Shown piece after piece: positions 1 to 9,315 of a stretch of 64,000 bases of DNA; positions within the stretch are counted from its first letter, which is position 1; each line of letters begins with the position of its first letter. This stretch comes from Hanstruepera marina (GTDB taxonomy: Bacteria; Bacteroidota; Bacteroidia; Flavobacteriales; Flavobacteriaceae). The position numbers were made by a program, and so were the translations under genes. The notes below the pieces were generated by a model, which saw only the letters and a program-made list of their open reading frames with translations, was not told where the DNA came from and ran no database searches. Location of the stretch: the NCBI RefSeq assembly GCF_019880635.1, contig NZ_JAINVX010000004.1, positions 186,001 to 250,000 on the forward strand, read 5' to 3'.

Positions 1-1980
1 CTTTAATGTTTCCGAGCTTTTATTTTTAAGAATATATGTGGCCTTAACCACATAGCGTTTGTCTGAAGGATAAAGATCTACTTCGGTTTCCATTTTTACA
101 GGAAATAAACCTCTTAATTCTTCATATTTCTTAAATAATCGTTCATAATCTTTACGTAAATCCAAATTTTCTTGACTTGTGATATAGTGAGTTTCTACAT
201 TTGTATTGTAGTATACAGCCGTAGCGGATGTACCAAATAATAGCAATAATGACGTAAAAACTATCGTAGATTTTTTACTCCAATTAGAAAACATGAGTTT
301 AAATCTAAATTTCAAACTCGTAGATACGCCTCTTTTCCATAGTTTAAAAGACAGGAAAGCGAGTAAACTTCCAAATAGCAACCAGTAAACCGCTAAATAA
401 TTATAGCCTTTTACAATACCACTAAAACCATTCATTCCAGAGATATTAATTTTTGGCAAATTTCCTAATAAAAGCATAGGGTGTTGCAAGCCAATTGATG
501 ACGATAAAGAGGTTCCCAGAAATACGATTATTAAGCCCGTAATTCCCATTCCTAAATATTTATTTGGGATTAGAGATTGAATAACTAAAGCCAAAAGCGC
601 ATAAAATACTAAGGTTAACCCTGGGTTATAAAAGAGAGAAAGGTATGAGCCTATTTCAAATTGATCATAACCAAATACACCTTGTAATAGCATTGAAACT
701 GCGATTCCCATAACAATTAATACCAATGGTAAACCCAGAATGGCTAAAAACTTTGAAAAGAAAAAAGGCAGGTTTTTTGTAGGACTACTATCTATGATAC
801 CATTAAAATTCAAACTGCGTTCGCGCCACACAATCTCACCACTATAAAATATGATTAGAATGTAACTTAAAAATAATAAGGGATCTACAAACAGCTCAAT
901 GAGCTTGTACATAGCTGGGTATAAACTATCATTATAAGGGCCACCTTCAACAATTCTGGAAAACACTTCTATAATTACAATTGCAATCCATAATAAAACC
1001 ACACCAATAAACGGCAAGCTCTTCATACTGTTGGCCATCTCCAATTTGAATAAGGAAAAAAACGCCCTTATTTGTGATTTGTTAGAGGTATTTACCATAA
1101 CTGTACGGTAAGGGACTGTATTAATAAGCTCTTGGTCTTGGCTTACGCTTTTCTTTATTTTTTTCTGAATGGTTCTGAATGAAAACAAGCGATACGTCAC
1201 TACAAGTGTGATTACACCAACGAGTACCCATAATAGTCTATTCCACATAAAGTTACCAGCAAACGCAATGTATTTACTATTCTTCTCAAAAACAGTCCAG
1301 TATTGTGTCTGTTCGAAAAGCGCAGATAAGCCAAACGGATCTAATAAGGCTGCCATAACATAACTATCTGCTGACAATTGCGCTGAACTTGCCATTATTG
1401 GCGAATTTAAAAACAAGGAACAAAGAAAATAAAACGCATAAATTAAGATGGCACTGGCATAGGTAGCAACGTTACTTTTGGTTAAAATACTAACCGAAAA
1501 AATAATAGCCGTGCATATAAAAATATTAGGCAGCACTATAATGAGAATTGTCCAAAGGTAATCTGTAATTTGAAACGCATTTACCAGTTCGGGATCCAAA
1601 TTAGGGAGTTCAGTTGTTATTGCAAAACCTATTAAAAAGGAACAAAATGCTAATACACTCGCCATAAATACGCCTAAAAACTGACTCCAGAAATAGTGCT
1701 GTTTTTTTACAGGAGTACTAAACATAATGGGTTGCATATTATAGCGACTATCTTTCAGCACACCATTTATAACAAAAAACATGATGATAAAAACAGCACC
1801 TAATGTTAGAATTCCTGTGATTTCTGAAATAGATTGTGGTGAATTGTAAATGGTAGCACCTCTTCCATAGCCTTGTCTACCTATTTGAATTCCAATTATT
1901 AAAAACAATAGTGACAGGAAGACAAAAGCTTTTTGTTTAAACTGATACGATATTTCAAATTGAATGAGTTTTTTAAACAT
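1..1980 (-). CDS. ABC-2 type permease, probably fused to an M1 aminopeptidase domain (C-terminus beyond window)
   Basis: An open frame of 660 codons starts at ATG 1980 and runs off the left edge, so the gene is partial. The visible part is highly hydrophobic, with about twelve membrane segments in two blocks separated by a charged cytosolic stretch, as in two fused ABC-2 permease modules. After the last segment the chain continues into a soluble part (residues about 600-660) whose last visible strand, near 'VDLYPSDKRYVVKATY', looks like the N-terminal beta domain of M1 aminopeptidases. Fused permease/M1 proteins are known in Bacteroidota annotations. It lies 21 bp after the ATPase gene and is surely its partner. 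Substrate unknown; the permease call is firm and the fusion is inferred from about 40 residues. Confidence 0.8.
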   Translation of the reverse strand, partial: MFKKLIQFEISYQFKQKAFVFLSLLFLIIGIQIGRQGYGRGATIYNSPQSISEITGILTLGAVFIIMFFVINGVLKDSRYNMQPIMFSTPVKKQHYFWSQFLGVFMASVLAFCSFLIGFAITTELPNLDPELVNAFQITDYLWTILIIVLPNIFICTAIIFSVSILTKSNVATYASAILIYAFYFLCSLFLNSPIMASSAQLSADSYVMAALLDPFGLSALFEQTQYWTVFEKNSKYIAFAGNFMWNRLLWVLVGVITLVVTYRLFSFRTIQKKIKKSVSQDQELINTVPYRTVMVNTSNKSQIRAFFSLFKLEMANSMKSLPFIGVVLLWIAIVIIEVFSRIVEGGPYNDSLYPAMYKLIELFVDPLLFLSYILIIFYSGEIVWRERSLNFNGIIDSSPTKNLPFFFSKFLAILGLPLVLIVMGIAVSMLLQGVFGYDQFEIGSYLSLFYNPGLTLVFYALLALVIQSLIPNKYLGMGITGLIIVFLGTSLSSSIGLQHPMLLLGNLPKINISGMNGFSGIVKGYNYLAVYWLLFGSLLAFLSFKLWKRGVSTSLKFRFKLMFSNWSKKSTIVFTSLLLLFGTSATAVYYNTNVETHYITSQENLDLRKDYERLFKKYEELRGLFPVKMETEVDLYPSDKRYVVKATYILKNKSSETLK

Positions 1981-2001
1981 AATGTTGCGTTTTTTGATTG
2001 A

Positions 2002-2874
2002 TTAATGAGTCGCTAGCGTGGTAAAATAAAAATCTTCTAAATCTGCTCTAACTAGAGAAAACCCTTCTTCTGGTTTAGTTTCAGACAACACTTTTATTTG
2101 AGTTTCACCAGACACTAACGTTGATGAAATAACAGAGAAAGCGTTTTTATAAGCTTCTACATCTGTTTTAGCTATAATTTTAGACCATATTTTACCCTGA
2201 ATACCGTTTACTAGTTCTGCAGGGTTTCCAGTTACTAATATGTTCCCATTAGATAGTATAGCCATGTTCTTGCAGAGATTATGTACGTCTTCAACAATAT
2301 GAGTTGATAAGATGACAATTACACTCTCGCCTATTTCGCTTAATAAGTTTAAGAAACGATTGCGTTCTTCTGGATCTAATCCTGCAGTTGGTTCGTCAAC
2401 AATTATTAATTGCGGATTACCCAAAAGCGCTTGGGCTATTCCAAACCTTTGGCGCATGCCTCCAGAAAAAGTGGCAACAGCTTTTTTGCGATGTTGGTAT
2501 AAATTGGTTTGATGCAGTAAACTTTTAACTTGTTGTTTTCGCTCCTTGGTATTAATTATCCCTTTTAATATGGCTAAATGATTTAATAACTTTTCAGCTG
2601 ATAATTTTGGATATACACCAAATTCTTGGGGTAGATATCCTAAATTTTCGCGAACATATTGAGGTTTTGATATAATATCAATATCATTGAATGTAATCGT
2701 CCCATTTGAGGGTTCTTGTAAAGAGGCTATTGTGCGCATTAAAGACGATTTTCCAGCACCATTAGAGCCGAGTAAACCAAACATACCGTTTGATATTTCT
2801 AAAGAAACACTTTTGATGGCTTGTACACCATTAGGATATGTTTTACTGATATTATTAATTTTTAATGTGTTCAT
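2002..2874 (-). CDS. ABC transporter ATP-binding protein (ABC-2 partner)
   Basis: A 290-residue cytosolic ATPase with all canonical motifs: Walker A GSNGAGKSS (36-44), Q-loop in 'GYLPQEF', signature FSGGM (137-141), Walker B LIIVDEP (157-163) and a switch His in 'STHIVED'. The last 70 residues form the C-terminal extension usual for exporters of the CcmA/NatA type. It powers the permease encoded 21 bp downstream and is the first gene of the leftward unit. It is divergent from a LytS-type sensor kinase gene, 207 bp away, which suggests but does not prove that the two-component system controls it. Confidence 0.9.
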   Translation of the reverse strand: MNTLKINNISKTYPNGVQAIKSVSLEISNGMFGLLGSNGAGKSSLMRTIASLQEPSNGTITFNDIDIISKPQYVRENLGYLPQEFGVYPKLSAEKLLNHLAILKGIINTKERKQQVKSLLHQTNLYQHRKKAVATFSGGMRQRFGIAQALLGNPQLIIVDEPTAGLDPEERNRFLNLLSEIGESVIVILSTHIVEDVHNLCKNMAILSNGNILVTGNPAELVNGIQGKIWSKIIAKTDVEAYKNAFSVISSTLVSGETQIKVLSETKPEEGFSLVRADLEDFYFTTLATH

Positions 2875-3081
2875 TTTCTTTAGTTTAATAATTGTGAGAC
2901 AAATAAAACAGGAAATAAATCATTACGAAATTAAAAAGGACACACAGGTCATTTTATGCTATAAACACGGTCGGTTTTAGGTTAAGTGTGGTTCAACTAA
3001 AATAAGACGGTGTTCATGCCATTTTTTATACTGTACATCAATATAATTGTGTTTAGACCCTAACATTTGTAATTTCGCTTT

Positions 3082-4209
3082 ATGATTAAGTTTTTTAAAA
3101 AATATAAAGCCTTTGTTATTGGCCTAGTTGTTACCAAGGTTTTGGCATTACTATTAGAATATAAGGGTGCTATTATTGTTGATGAAGATGAACACCTAAC
3201 TAATATACTAGGGTTTCTATTTTACTGGTTTTTAATCTCAATTTTCATTCATAAAATCGCTTACTTAAAAGAAAACTTTAAAACAGTCATTAAGGTTATA
3301 TGTCTAATCCTCTTTTTAATAGCCATACTCGTAATAGATTCTAACGCTGATATGCCAGATAATCCAATTACCATCTTATTGATAATTGTATTTTATTTGG
3401 CTGTAGTTTATGTCATTGTTCCTGCCTTTTTTAAAAAGTACAAAGTGGCTATTCTTTCCACTTATGCTTTGGCATATTCCGTTTTTCTGTATTTCAGATT
3501 GTTTTCTGATAGTTTTGAATTGTACAGACAGCAAAGCAAGGAATTGTTTATTCTTTTTATGTTGCCAATCCCAATTTTTGCATCGCTATGGGCTTACCAG
3601 CAATGGAAATGGTTTCAAAATTTGAAAAGTGAAAAGTCTCAAGCCGAATTAGCCATGCTGCAAGCGCAAATGAACCCACATTTCTTTTTCAATACCCTAA
3701 ATAACTTATATGCCTTAACCATTAAACAGTCTGATAAGGCACCTGAAGTCATTTTAAAATTGTCTGATATGATGCGCTATACCATTTATGAAGGCAAAAA
3801 GGACTTTGTTACCATAGGTGAAGAAATAGCCTATTTAAATAATTATATCCAATTGCATAAAATCCGTTATAAGAAAGAGGTTGATATTCAATTTAACCAT
3901 GAGGTTGATAATGATTTAAAAATAAAACCCTTACTATTCATTATCTTGTTAGAAAATGCCTTTAAACATGGCGTTGAATCTTGGTCTAAAAACAACGCAT
4001 ACATTCACATGAATCTGACGTATACAGATGATTTTGTACAATTTGAAATTGAAAATAATTTCGATGGAACTCATACTAACAAAGTTGGTATCGGTCTGGA
4101 GAATCTCAAAAGGCGCTTACAGTTATTGTTTGGAAAAAACTATGCTTTATTAATTAATAAAACGGAAAACACCTATAAAGTAACTTTAAAAATACCACCA
4201 CATGCTTAA
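3082..4209 (+). CDS. LytS/YehU-family sensor histidine kinase
   Basis: A 375-residue membrane kinase. Five to six hydrophobic segments occupy residues about 10-170 without a large external sensor domain, so it probably senses a signal in or at the membrane. The phospho-acceptor is His200 in the family motif 'QMNPHFFFN' (His_kinase, PF06580), followed by an ATP-binding region with 'LLENAFKHG' (N-box) and 'GIGLENLKRR' (G-box). Its stop overlaps the start of the LytTR regulator by 8 nt, so the pair is translationally coupled. The ABC transporter genes lie divergently upstream. Confidence 0.92.
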   Translation: MIKFFKKYKAFVIGLVVTKVLALLLEYKGAIIVDEDEHLTNILGFLFYWFLISIFIHKIAYLKENFKTVIKVICLILFLIAILVIDSNADMPDNPITILLIIVFYLAVVYVIVPAFFKKYKVAILSTYALAYSVFLYFRLFSDSFELYRQQSKELFILFMLPIPIFASLWAYQQWKWFQNLKSEKSQAELAMLQAQMNPHFFFNTLNNLYALTIKQSDKAPEVILKLSDMMRYTIYEGKKDFVTIGEEIAYLNNYIQLHKIRYKKEVDIQFNHEVDNDLKIKPLLFIILLENAFKHGVESWSKNNAYIHMNLTYTDDFVQFEIENNFDGTHTNKVGIGLENLKRRLQLLFGKNYALLINKTENTYKVTLKIPPHA

Positions 4210-4906
4210 GTTTATAATTGTAGATGATGAACCGCTAGCTCATGAAGTCATAACGGAATTATGCAATATGATTCCGCATATAGAATTGGTTCATAATTGC
4301 TATAGCGCTATGGAAGCTATGCAGTATCTTAATGAAAACAAGGTGGATTTTATGTTTTTAGATATTAATATGCCAAAATTAAAAGGTCTCGACTTCCTCA
4401 AAACCTTGAGCCAACCACCAAAAACAATTATAACAACAGCGTATAAGGAGTATGCTTTAGAAGGTTATGAATTAAACGTGGTCGATTACCTTTTAAAACC
4501 CTTTAGTTTTGATAGATTAGTAAAAGCCGTGAATAAGGTTTCAGAGTTGCAGGCATCTAAACCGTTCATTCAAGAAGTATCAAAAGATGATACGAATCCT
4601 ACTAGCCTATTTGTAAAAGGTGATAAAAAATACCATCAAATAGAATTAGACAATGTGTTATATATTGAAGCCTATGGTAATTATACCAAGCTATACCTAA
4701 AGGATGACATGATTGTAAGTCATGAAAAAATATCGCACTATGAAGACTTTTTAAATCCTTCGCATTTTCTGCGTGTTCACAAATCCTTTATCGTTGCCAT
4801 TGATAAAATAAAATTTATTGAAGGCAATCGCATGGTCATACAAGATCACAAAATACCCATTGGTCAAACCTACAAGAGCCATGTCAACAAGCTCGTTAAC
4901 AAGTAA
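4202..4906 (+). CDS. LytTR-family response regulator
   Basis: A 234-residue two-domain regulator. The receiver domain (1-120) has acidic pocket D8/D9, phospho-acceptor D54 in 'MFLDINMP', and the conserved Lys in 'DYLLKPF'. The C-terminal LytTR DNA-binding domain (about 135-234) has the typical 'LYIEAYGNYTKLYL' and 'FLRVHKSFIV' strands. It is the output of the kinase encoded immediately upstream. Targets are unknown; the divergent ABC operon is the natural candidate because such TCS pairs often regulate adjacent transporters. Confidence 0.93.
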   Translation: MLKFIIVDDEPLAHEVITELCNMIPHIELVHNCYSAMEAMQYLNENKVDFMFLDINMPKLKGLDFLKTLSQPPKTIITTAYKEYALEGYELNVVDYLLKPFSFDRLVKAVNKVSELQASKPFIQEVSKDDTNPTSLFVKGDKKYHQIELDNVLYIEAYGNYTKLYLKDDMIVSHEKISHYEDFLNPSHFLRVHKSFIVAIDKIKFIEGNRMVIQDHKIPIGQTYKSHVNKLVNK

Positions 4907-5007
4907 AAGCATCCTGCTTCCCACCTGCTTAACTTGAAGTTTACTCTAAAGGAATTGTTTAAAAAATACGCTAAAACTTAATATATTTACACTCTTATAT
5001 AGTTTTT

Positions 5008-5634
5008 ATGCTTAAAACAGTAGATGTCACTTTTTCTTATACTAAAGACACTTCTTTTAATTTTCCTGATATTGAATTATCTCCTAGTCAGCCATTATTA
5101 ATTCTAGGTAAATCTGGCATTGGCAAGACCACTCTTTTGCATTTACTGGCTGGAATATTAAGTCCGGATAAAGGCAGTATTTTCATCAAAGACACCAATA
5201 TTGCCAGTATGAGTATTAAAAAATTAGACCGTTTTAGAGGAAAGCATATTGGCATTGTTTTTCAAAATACCATTACAGTGTCGTCATTGACTGTTTACGA
5301 AAACCTGCAAGCTAGATTATATTTTAGTGGCATTTCCAATCAAAAAGGGGCCATTGAAAACATATTGGAGCAATTAGATTTAGTTTCTGTTAAAAACCAA
5401 AAACCTAATACATTAAGCACAGGTCAATTGCAACGTTTAGGAATTGCTTTAGGAGTTATTCATAAACCAGATATTATTCTTGCGGATGAACCTACCTCAA
5501 GTTTAGATGATGAAAATTGCGAATTAGTTATTGAATTATTAAAAAGTCAAGCAAAAAAGTCGCATGCGAATTTGATTATTATTACCCACGATCAACGTAT
5601 AAAAAATTCATTTACTAATACTATTGTTTTATGA
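5008..5634 (+). CDS. ABC transporter ATP-binding protein, LolD/MacB-like
   Basis: A compact 208-residue ATPase with Walker A GKSGIGKTT (34-42), signature LSTGQLQR, Walker B 'IILADEP' and switch His in 'IITHDQ'. The size and the 'VFQNTITVSSLTVYENL' Q-loop region fit the LolD/MacB/FtsE group, whose partners are FtsX-like permeases. The gene for such a permease follows with a 4-nt overlap. This group includes lipoprotein releasers, efflux pumps and the zinc-linked Zrg transporter of Vibrio. Context (His-rich permease, DUF3299-like protein) favours the last, as an inference. Confidence 0.88.
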   Translation: MLKTVDVTFSYTKDTSFNFPDIELSPSQPLLILGKSGIGKTTLLHLLAGILSPDKGSIFIKDTNIASMSIKKLDRFRGKHIGIVFQNTITVSSLTVYENLQARLYFSGISNQKGAIENILEQLDLVSVKNQKPNTLSTGQLQRLGIALGVIHKPDIILADEPTSSLDDENCELVIELLKSQAKKSHANLIIITHDQRIKNSFTNTIVL

Positions 5635-6833
5635 ACTTTATAAAGCTTAGTTATAAAAATATTATTGCAAAACCCTTGCAAACGTTTTTAACAGTCTTGA
5701 TACTGTCTTTAAGTATTGGACTACTCCTTGGGGTTAAACAATTAAACAAAGTATTTGAATCTCAATTACAGCAAAGTTTAAATGGCGTTGATATGGTTGT
5801 TGGCGCCAAAGGAAGCCCCTTACAATTAGTACTTTCTGCTGTGTTACATATTGACAATCCCACTGGTAATATTCCTTATAATGAAGCAAAAAAGATTGCA
5901 GACAACAAGTATATTGGTGAAGCGATTCCCATTTCAATTGGCGATAATTATAAAGGTTATAAAATTGTTGGAACGACTGTTAGTTTCGTCAATCTACATA
6001 AAACGGGTATAGCTACCGGAACCATGTTTAATACTACTTATGAAGTGGTTATAGGTAATGCTGTTTCAGAAAACTTAAACCTAAACATTGGCGATACGTT
6101 TTCTAGTTCGCATGGCATGATTGAAAATGCTATTGAAAGCCATGATGAACATCCGCTTAAAGTTGTAGGGATTTTAAAGCCTACACAAAACGTCATTGAT
6201 AGATTGATTTTAACAAATCTAGAAAGTATATGGCATATGCATGAGCATGAAGGTGTAAATAATAGCCCTGATCACAATCACGATAATGAAGAAATAACAG
6301 CATTATTAATAAAGTTTAAAAACAAAAGGGGGTTGCTGCACCTTCCACGAAATATTAATAAAAACACAAACTTTCAAGCAGCATTACCAAAATATCAGTT
6401 AGATAAACTTTTTAAACTTACTGCAATTGGTGCAAAAGCCATTACATGGATTGCGTTTTCTATTTTATTTGTCTCAGGTATAAGTATGTTTGTCAGCTTA
6501 TATAGAATGGTAAAAGAAAGAGCTAAAGAATTGGCTTTAATTAGAACTTATGGAGCTAGTCGAAACAAGTTAATTTTACTCGTGTTTTCTGAAGGACTAT
6601 TAGTTGGTCTTTTTAGTTTTATCCTCGGAGCTTTGTTAGCTACTTTTTGTTTACAAACAATATTTTCTTTAATTAAAGATACCTATAAACAACAAATCTA
6701 TTTACTGGAATACCATAAAGATATTTTAGATTTGTTTTTGTTTATTTTTGGCATCATTATTTTTGCAACCTTAATAGCCATTCGTCCAATATTTAAAATG
6801 GATATTTCTAAAATTATAAGTCATGAAAGTTAA
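5631..6833 (+). CDS. FtsX-type ABC permease with His-rich extracytoplasmic loop
   Basis: A 400-residue permease with the MacB/FtsX plan: one membrane segment near 17-36, a large extracytoplasmic domain (about 40-260), then three segments near 268-290, 314-340 and 366-386. The region 'VVGAKGSPLQLVLSA' (56-70) is characteristic of a subfamily I associate with zinc-regulated ABC operons in gammaproteobacteria. Eight histidines cluster between residues 161 and 217 (H161, H171, H174, H202, H204, H206, H215, H217), mixed with Asp and Glu, which looks like a metal-binding patch. It overlaps the ATPase gene by 4 nt and the next gene by 11 nt. A metal substrate is inferred, not shown. Confidence 0.85.
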   Translation: MNFIKLSYKNIIAKPLQTFLTVLILSLSIGLLLGVKQLNKVFESQLQQSLNGVDMVVGAKGSPLQLVLSAVLHIDNPTGNIPYNEAKKIADNKYIGEAIPISIGDNYKGYKIVGTTVSFVNLHKTGIATGTMFNTTYEVVIGNAVSENLNLNIGDTFSSSHGMIENAIESHDEHPLKVVGILKPTQNVIDRLILTNLESIWHMHEHEGVNNSPDHNHDNEEITALLIKFKNKRGLLHLPRNINKNTNFQAALPKYQLDKLFKLTAIGAKAITWIAFSILFVSGISMFVSLYRMVKERAKELALIRTYGASRNKLILLVFSEGLLVGLFSFILGALLATFCLQTIFSLIKDTYKQQIYLLEYHKDILDLFLFIFGIIIFATLIAIRPIFKMDISKIISHES

Positions 6834-7257
6834 ATCTGTATTAGTTCTTTTAATATTTACTTTAGTTTACACTACGGCATTTAGTCAAAAAAAAATAACT
6901 TGGAAAGAACTCAGTACCGCATATCGCAATGAGCTTTTCCCTAAAGAAAGTGACGACAAAAACACATTATCTCTAAAAGATATTGAAGGTAAAGAGGTTA
7001 CCGTTAGAGGCTATTTTTTAGATTTAGGTGCAGACTCCATGTGGTATATGCTCTCAAGATTTCCTTTCGAAAATTGCTTTTTTTGCACCGGTGTTGGTCC
7101 TGAAACCGTTATTGAACTTGGAGAGTTTAAAAACGAAAAGTCAGAATTTAAAACCGATGACATTGTTATAGTTACTGGCACCTTATATTTAATGGAAGTA
7201 GATGGAGAATATTTCTATATTTTAAACAATTGTACTGTAAAACTTTTTGAATCTTAA
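6823..7257 (+). CDS. Small secreted protein, DUF3299-like, third gene of the ABC operon
   Basis: A 144-residue protein with a signal peptide (residues 1-21, ending TAFSQ) and a compact beta-rich domain. The stretch 'GKEVTVRGYFLDLGAD' followed by 'SRFPFENCFFCTG' resembles DUF3299 proteins, in which a Cys sits in a similar place; here there is a CxxC pair, C85 and C88. DUF3299-like genes sit beside this type of ATPase and permease in proteobacterial zinc-linked operons. The 11-nt overlap with the permease shows co-translation. Its function is unknown; a periplasmic metal-handling accessory role is an inference. The family match is moderate. Confidence 0.65.
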   Translation: MKVKSVLVLLIFTLVYTTAFSQKKITWKELSTAYRNELFPKESDDKNTLSLKDIEGKEVTVRGYFLDLGADSMWYMLSRFPFENCFFCTGVGPETVIELGEFKNEKSEFKTDDIVIVTGTLYLMEVDGEYFYILNNCTVKLFES

Positions 7258-7275
7258 TTAATAGGTTTTGAGTAA

Positions 7276-7318
7276 AATTAAAAAAAGCCTTTTCATTATG
7301 AAAAGGCTTTTTTTAATT
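7276..7318. terminator. Bidirectional intrinsic terminator
   Basis: A perfect 19-bp inverted repeat with a 5-nt ATTAT loop. The GCC/GGC core is flanked by seven A on the left and seven T on the right, so it can terminate on both strands. It separates the convergent ABC operon and M28 peptidase gene. Confidence 0.9.
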
Positions 7319-7337
7319 CATTAGTTACGCAAAAATG

Positions 7338-8891
7338 TTACATCCCTCCCTTTCTTGTTGGTGATCTTTGCGCTGGCCATTCGCGAGGTTCTCCCGTTCC
7401 TGGATTAATGGGCATGACTATTTTTTCATTTGAAGCTCTTTCCGGATCTTCAGATGCCATATAAGCTAAAATCGCCGTTAGAATAACATTATTTCGTACA
7501 TCATCAAATACTACTTTATCGTATGTATCACGATTTGTATGCCATGTATAGTTCCAGTACGACCAGTTTAAAGCACTTAAATTAAATGCTGGCACACCCG
7601 CAGCTAAAAAAGATGCATTATCAGAACCTCCTCTACTTGGGCTTCCTGGAAAGCTGGTTTCTATATGTGTGGTAATGCTTCTCGGTACCGCATTTAGCCA
7701 ACGTCCTAAATAATCATAAGCATGTAAAAATCCAGCTCCTGAAATATCTATAACACGTCCTGTTCCATTATCTTGGTTAAAAGATGCTTGTATATTTTCT
7801 ACAATCTCTGGATGATCCTCAACAAAAGCTCTGGAACCGTTCAAGCCTTGCTCTTCACTTCCCCAATGACCAACAATAATAGTACGCTTTGGGTTCGGAT
7901 AAAACTTTTTAAGTAAACGCATGGCTTCCAGCATCACAAGAGTTCCTGTGCCATTATCAGTAGCTCCTTGGGCGCCATCCCAAGAATCAAAATGTGCAGA
8001 TAGCACAATATATTCGTTTGGTTTTTCGCTTCCTTTAATTTCGGCTATGGTATTAAATGTAGGTACTTCTCCTAGCTCTTTGGATTCTGCCTCTACTTTA
8101 ATTACGGGTTTGTTTCCGTAAGTAGCCAAACGATATAACATACCATAATCTTCTAATTCAACATCAATAGTCGGTATGTTTTTAACGCGAGAACTAAATA
8201 TTTTGTTAGACCCAAATGCTTTAGACCAATAACTTGATACGAGACCAACGGCACCTGCTTCTTCCAAAGCGCTACCAATAGATCGTGATGTGTAACCCGT
8301 ATTTCTTATGTTTTCACGCCATGCCTCTGTTTGTGCATCGCGCGCTTCCTTCATTTTTGTAAATGACTCTTCTGTTGCGAATTCTTCCCAGTTATAATCT
8401 GGACGGCCTGTTGGTTGTGGCATCGAAATCATCACAAACTTACCTTTTACACTAGGTAACCAGTTTTTAAATGCAATGGAATCCTTAATATTCTCTGGTA
8501 ATGTAACAACCTCTGCGGTCACGCCTCCTTTTGGAGTACTGGCACTCCAAGCCAATTGCGTTCCATCAAGTGATTGTACCCTTGGTGAGACCATATCTAT
8601 ATGTGTAATCCCACGTTCCCATCCACGCCATGTTCCATAGTTTTCTCTTCTTGCTGGAATTCCCCATTCGGCATATTGGTCAATGGCCCATTGACTGGCA
8701 TGTTCCATTTGAGGCGTTCCTACTAATCTTGGTCCAACAACGTCAAAAAGTTCATGGGCTAATCGTTCAAGTTGAGAATTTTCGTTGGCTTCTTTAATCA
8801 TGCCTTCAATCACTGGGTCTTTTTCCTGCGCAAAAACTATTCCGCTCGTTAATAGAGCAAAAGTCATTAAGAATTGAATGTATCTTTTCAT
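7338..8891 (-). CDS. Secreted M28-family zinc peptidase (carboxypeptidase Q-like)
   Basis: A 517-residue exported peptidase with signal peptide 1-21 (ending IVFAQ). A PA-like insert occupies about 120-260 and the M28 catalytic domain follows. The co-catalytic zinc set is complete: H300 ('SAHFDSW'), D312 ('GATDNGTG'), E346/E347 ('SEEQGLNG'), D374 ('QDNGTG') and H451 ('WHTNRDTYD'). It probably releases amino acids from peptides in the periplasm or at the surface. Monocistronic: strong terminators lie on both sides. Confidence 0.92.
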   Translation of the reverse strand: MKRYIQFLMTFALLTSGIVFAQEKDPVIEGMIKEANENSQLERLAHELFDVVGPRLVGTPQMEHASQWAIDQYAEWGIPARRENYGTWRGWERGITHIDMVSPRVQSLDGTQLAWSASTPKGGVTAEVVTLPENIKDSIAFKNWLPSVKGKFVMISMPQPTGRPDYNWEEFATEESFTKMKEARDAQTEAWRENIRNTGYTSRSIGSALEEAGAVGLVSSYWSKAFGSNKIFSSRVKNIPTIDVELEDYGMLYRLATYGNKPVIKVEAESKELGEVPTFNTIAEIKGSEKPNEYIVLSAHFDSWDGAQGATDNGTGTLVMLEAMRLLKKFYPNPKRTIIVGHWGSEEQGLNGSRAFVEDHPEIVENIQASFNQDNGTGRVIDISGAGFLHAYDYLGRWLNAVPRSITTHIETSFPGSPSRGGSDNASFLAAGVPAFNLSALNWSYWNYTWHTNRDTYDKVVFDDVRNNVILTAILAYMASEDPERASNEKIVMPINPGTGEPREWPAQRSPTRKGGM

Positions 8892-8964
8892 TTAAAAAAT
8901 TAATTGGTTATTAAGACTAAGATACAATATGATTAGTAGTTTGTAACCACCATTATAAAATTTA

Positions 8965-8996
8965 ACAAAAAAAGAGCCTTAATGCTTATGGCTCTT
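8965..8996 (-). terminator. Intrinsic terminator, leftward
   Basis: On the minus strand AAGAGCC and GGCTCTT form a 7-bp stem with an 11-nt loop, followed by a run of T. It lies upstream of the M28 gene and would stop leftward transcripts coming from the gene-poor stretch or from the GPP34-like gene. Confidence 0.7.
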
Positions 8997-9186
8997 ATAA
9001 ATTATGACTTTAGTTAATAGATGAATCAAAAGATATTCCAAGATACAATTCAAATCTTATTTAGATGCAACCCGAGCACCAAATCAAGTTATTAAAATGA
9101 ATTAGTAAAACGTTGTTTTCCCCATTTGTAAGTTCGAAATGAACAACTACTTAAGAGTAACTAACTATTAAAAACAATTGAAACCT

Positions 9187-9315
9187 TCCCAACCGCTATC
9201 ATAAGCACCAACGGTCTTAAGAAATAATGAGCCAACAATAACTAAATAAATGTAATAAACAATCCCAACCACGCTGTCGTAAGCACCAACGGTCTTAAGA
9301 CATAATGAGTCAACA
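9187..9315. repeat. Imperfect tandem direct repeat, two copies
   Basis: Copy 1 is 9187-9237 and copy 2 is 9263-9315. They share the identical 20-nt core AAGCACCAACGGTCTTAAGA and near-identical flanks (TCCCAACC before; ATAATGAG, then C-CAACA or TCAACA, after). Copies are 51 and 53 nt, separated by about 25 nt of A/T-rich sequence. In copy 2 GTCGTAAG and CTTAAGAC can pair around a 10-nt loop. A weak third start (AATCC) follows at about 9329. Not a CRISPR array as it stands: only two units, and the second repeat is diverged. Confidence 0.8.

Noticed and set aside
9187-9315. CRISPR array
   Set aside because: Only two diverged units, no third repeat, no leader and no cas genes in 64 kb; kept as a repeat.
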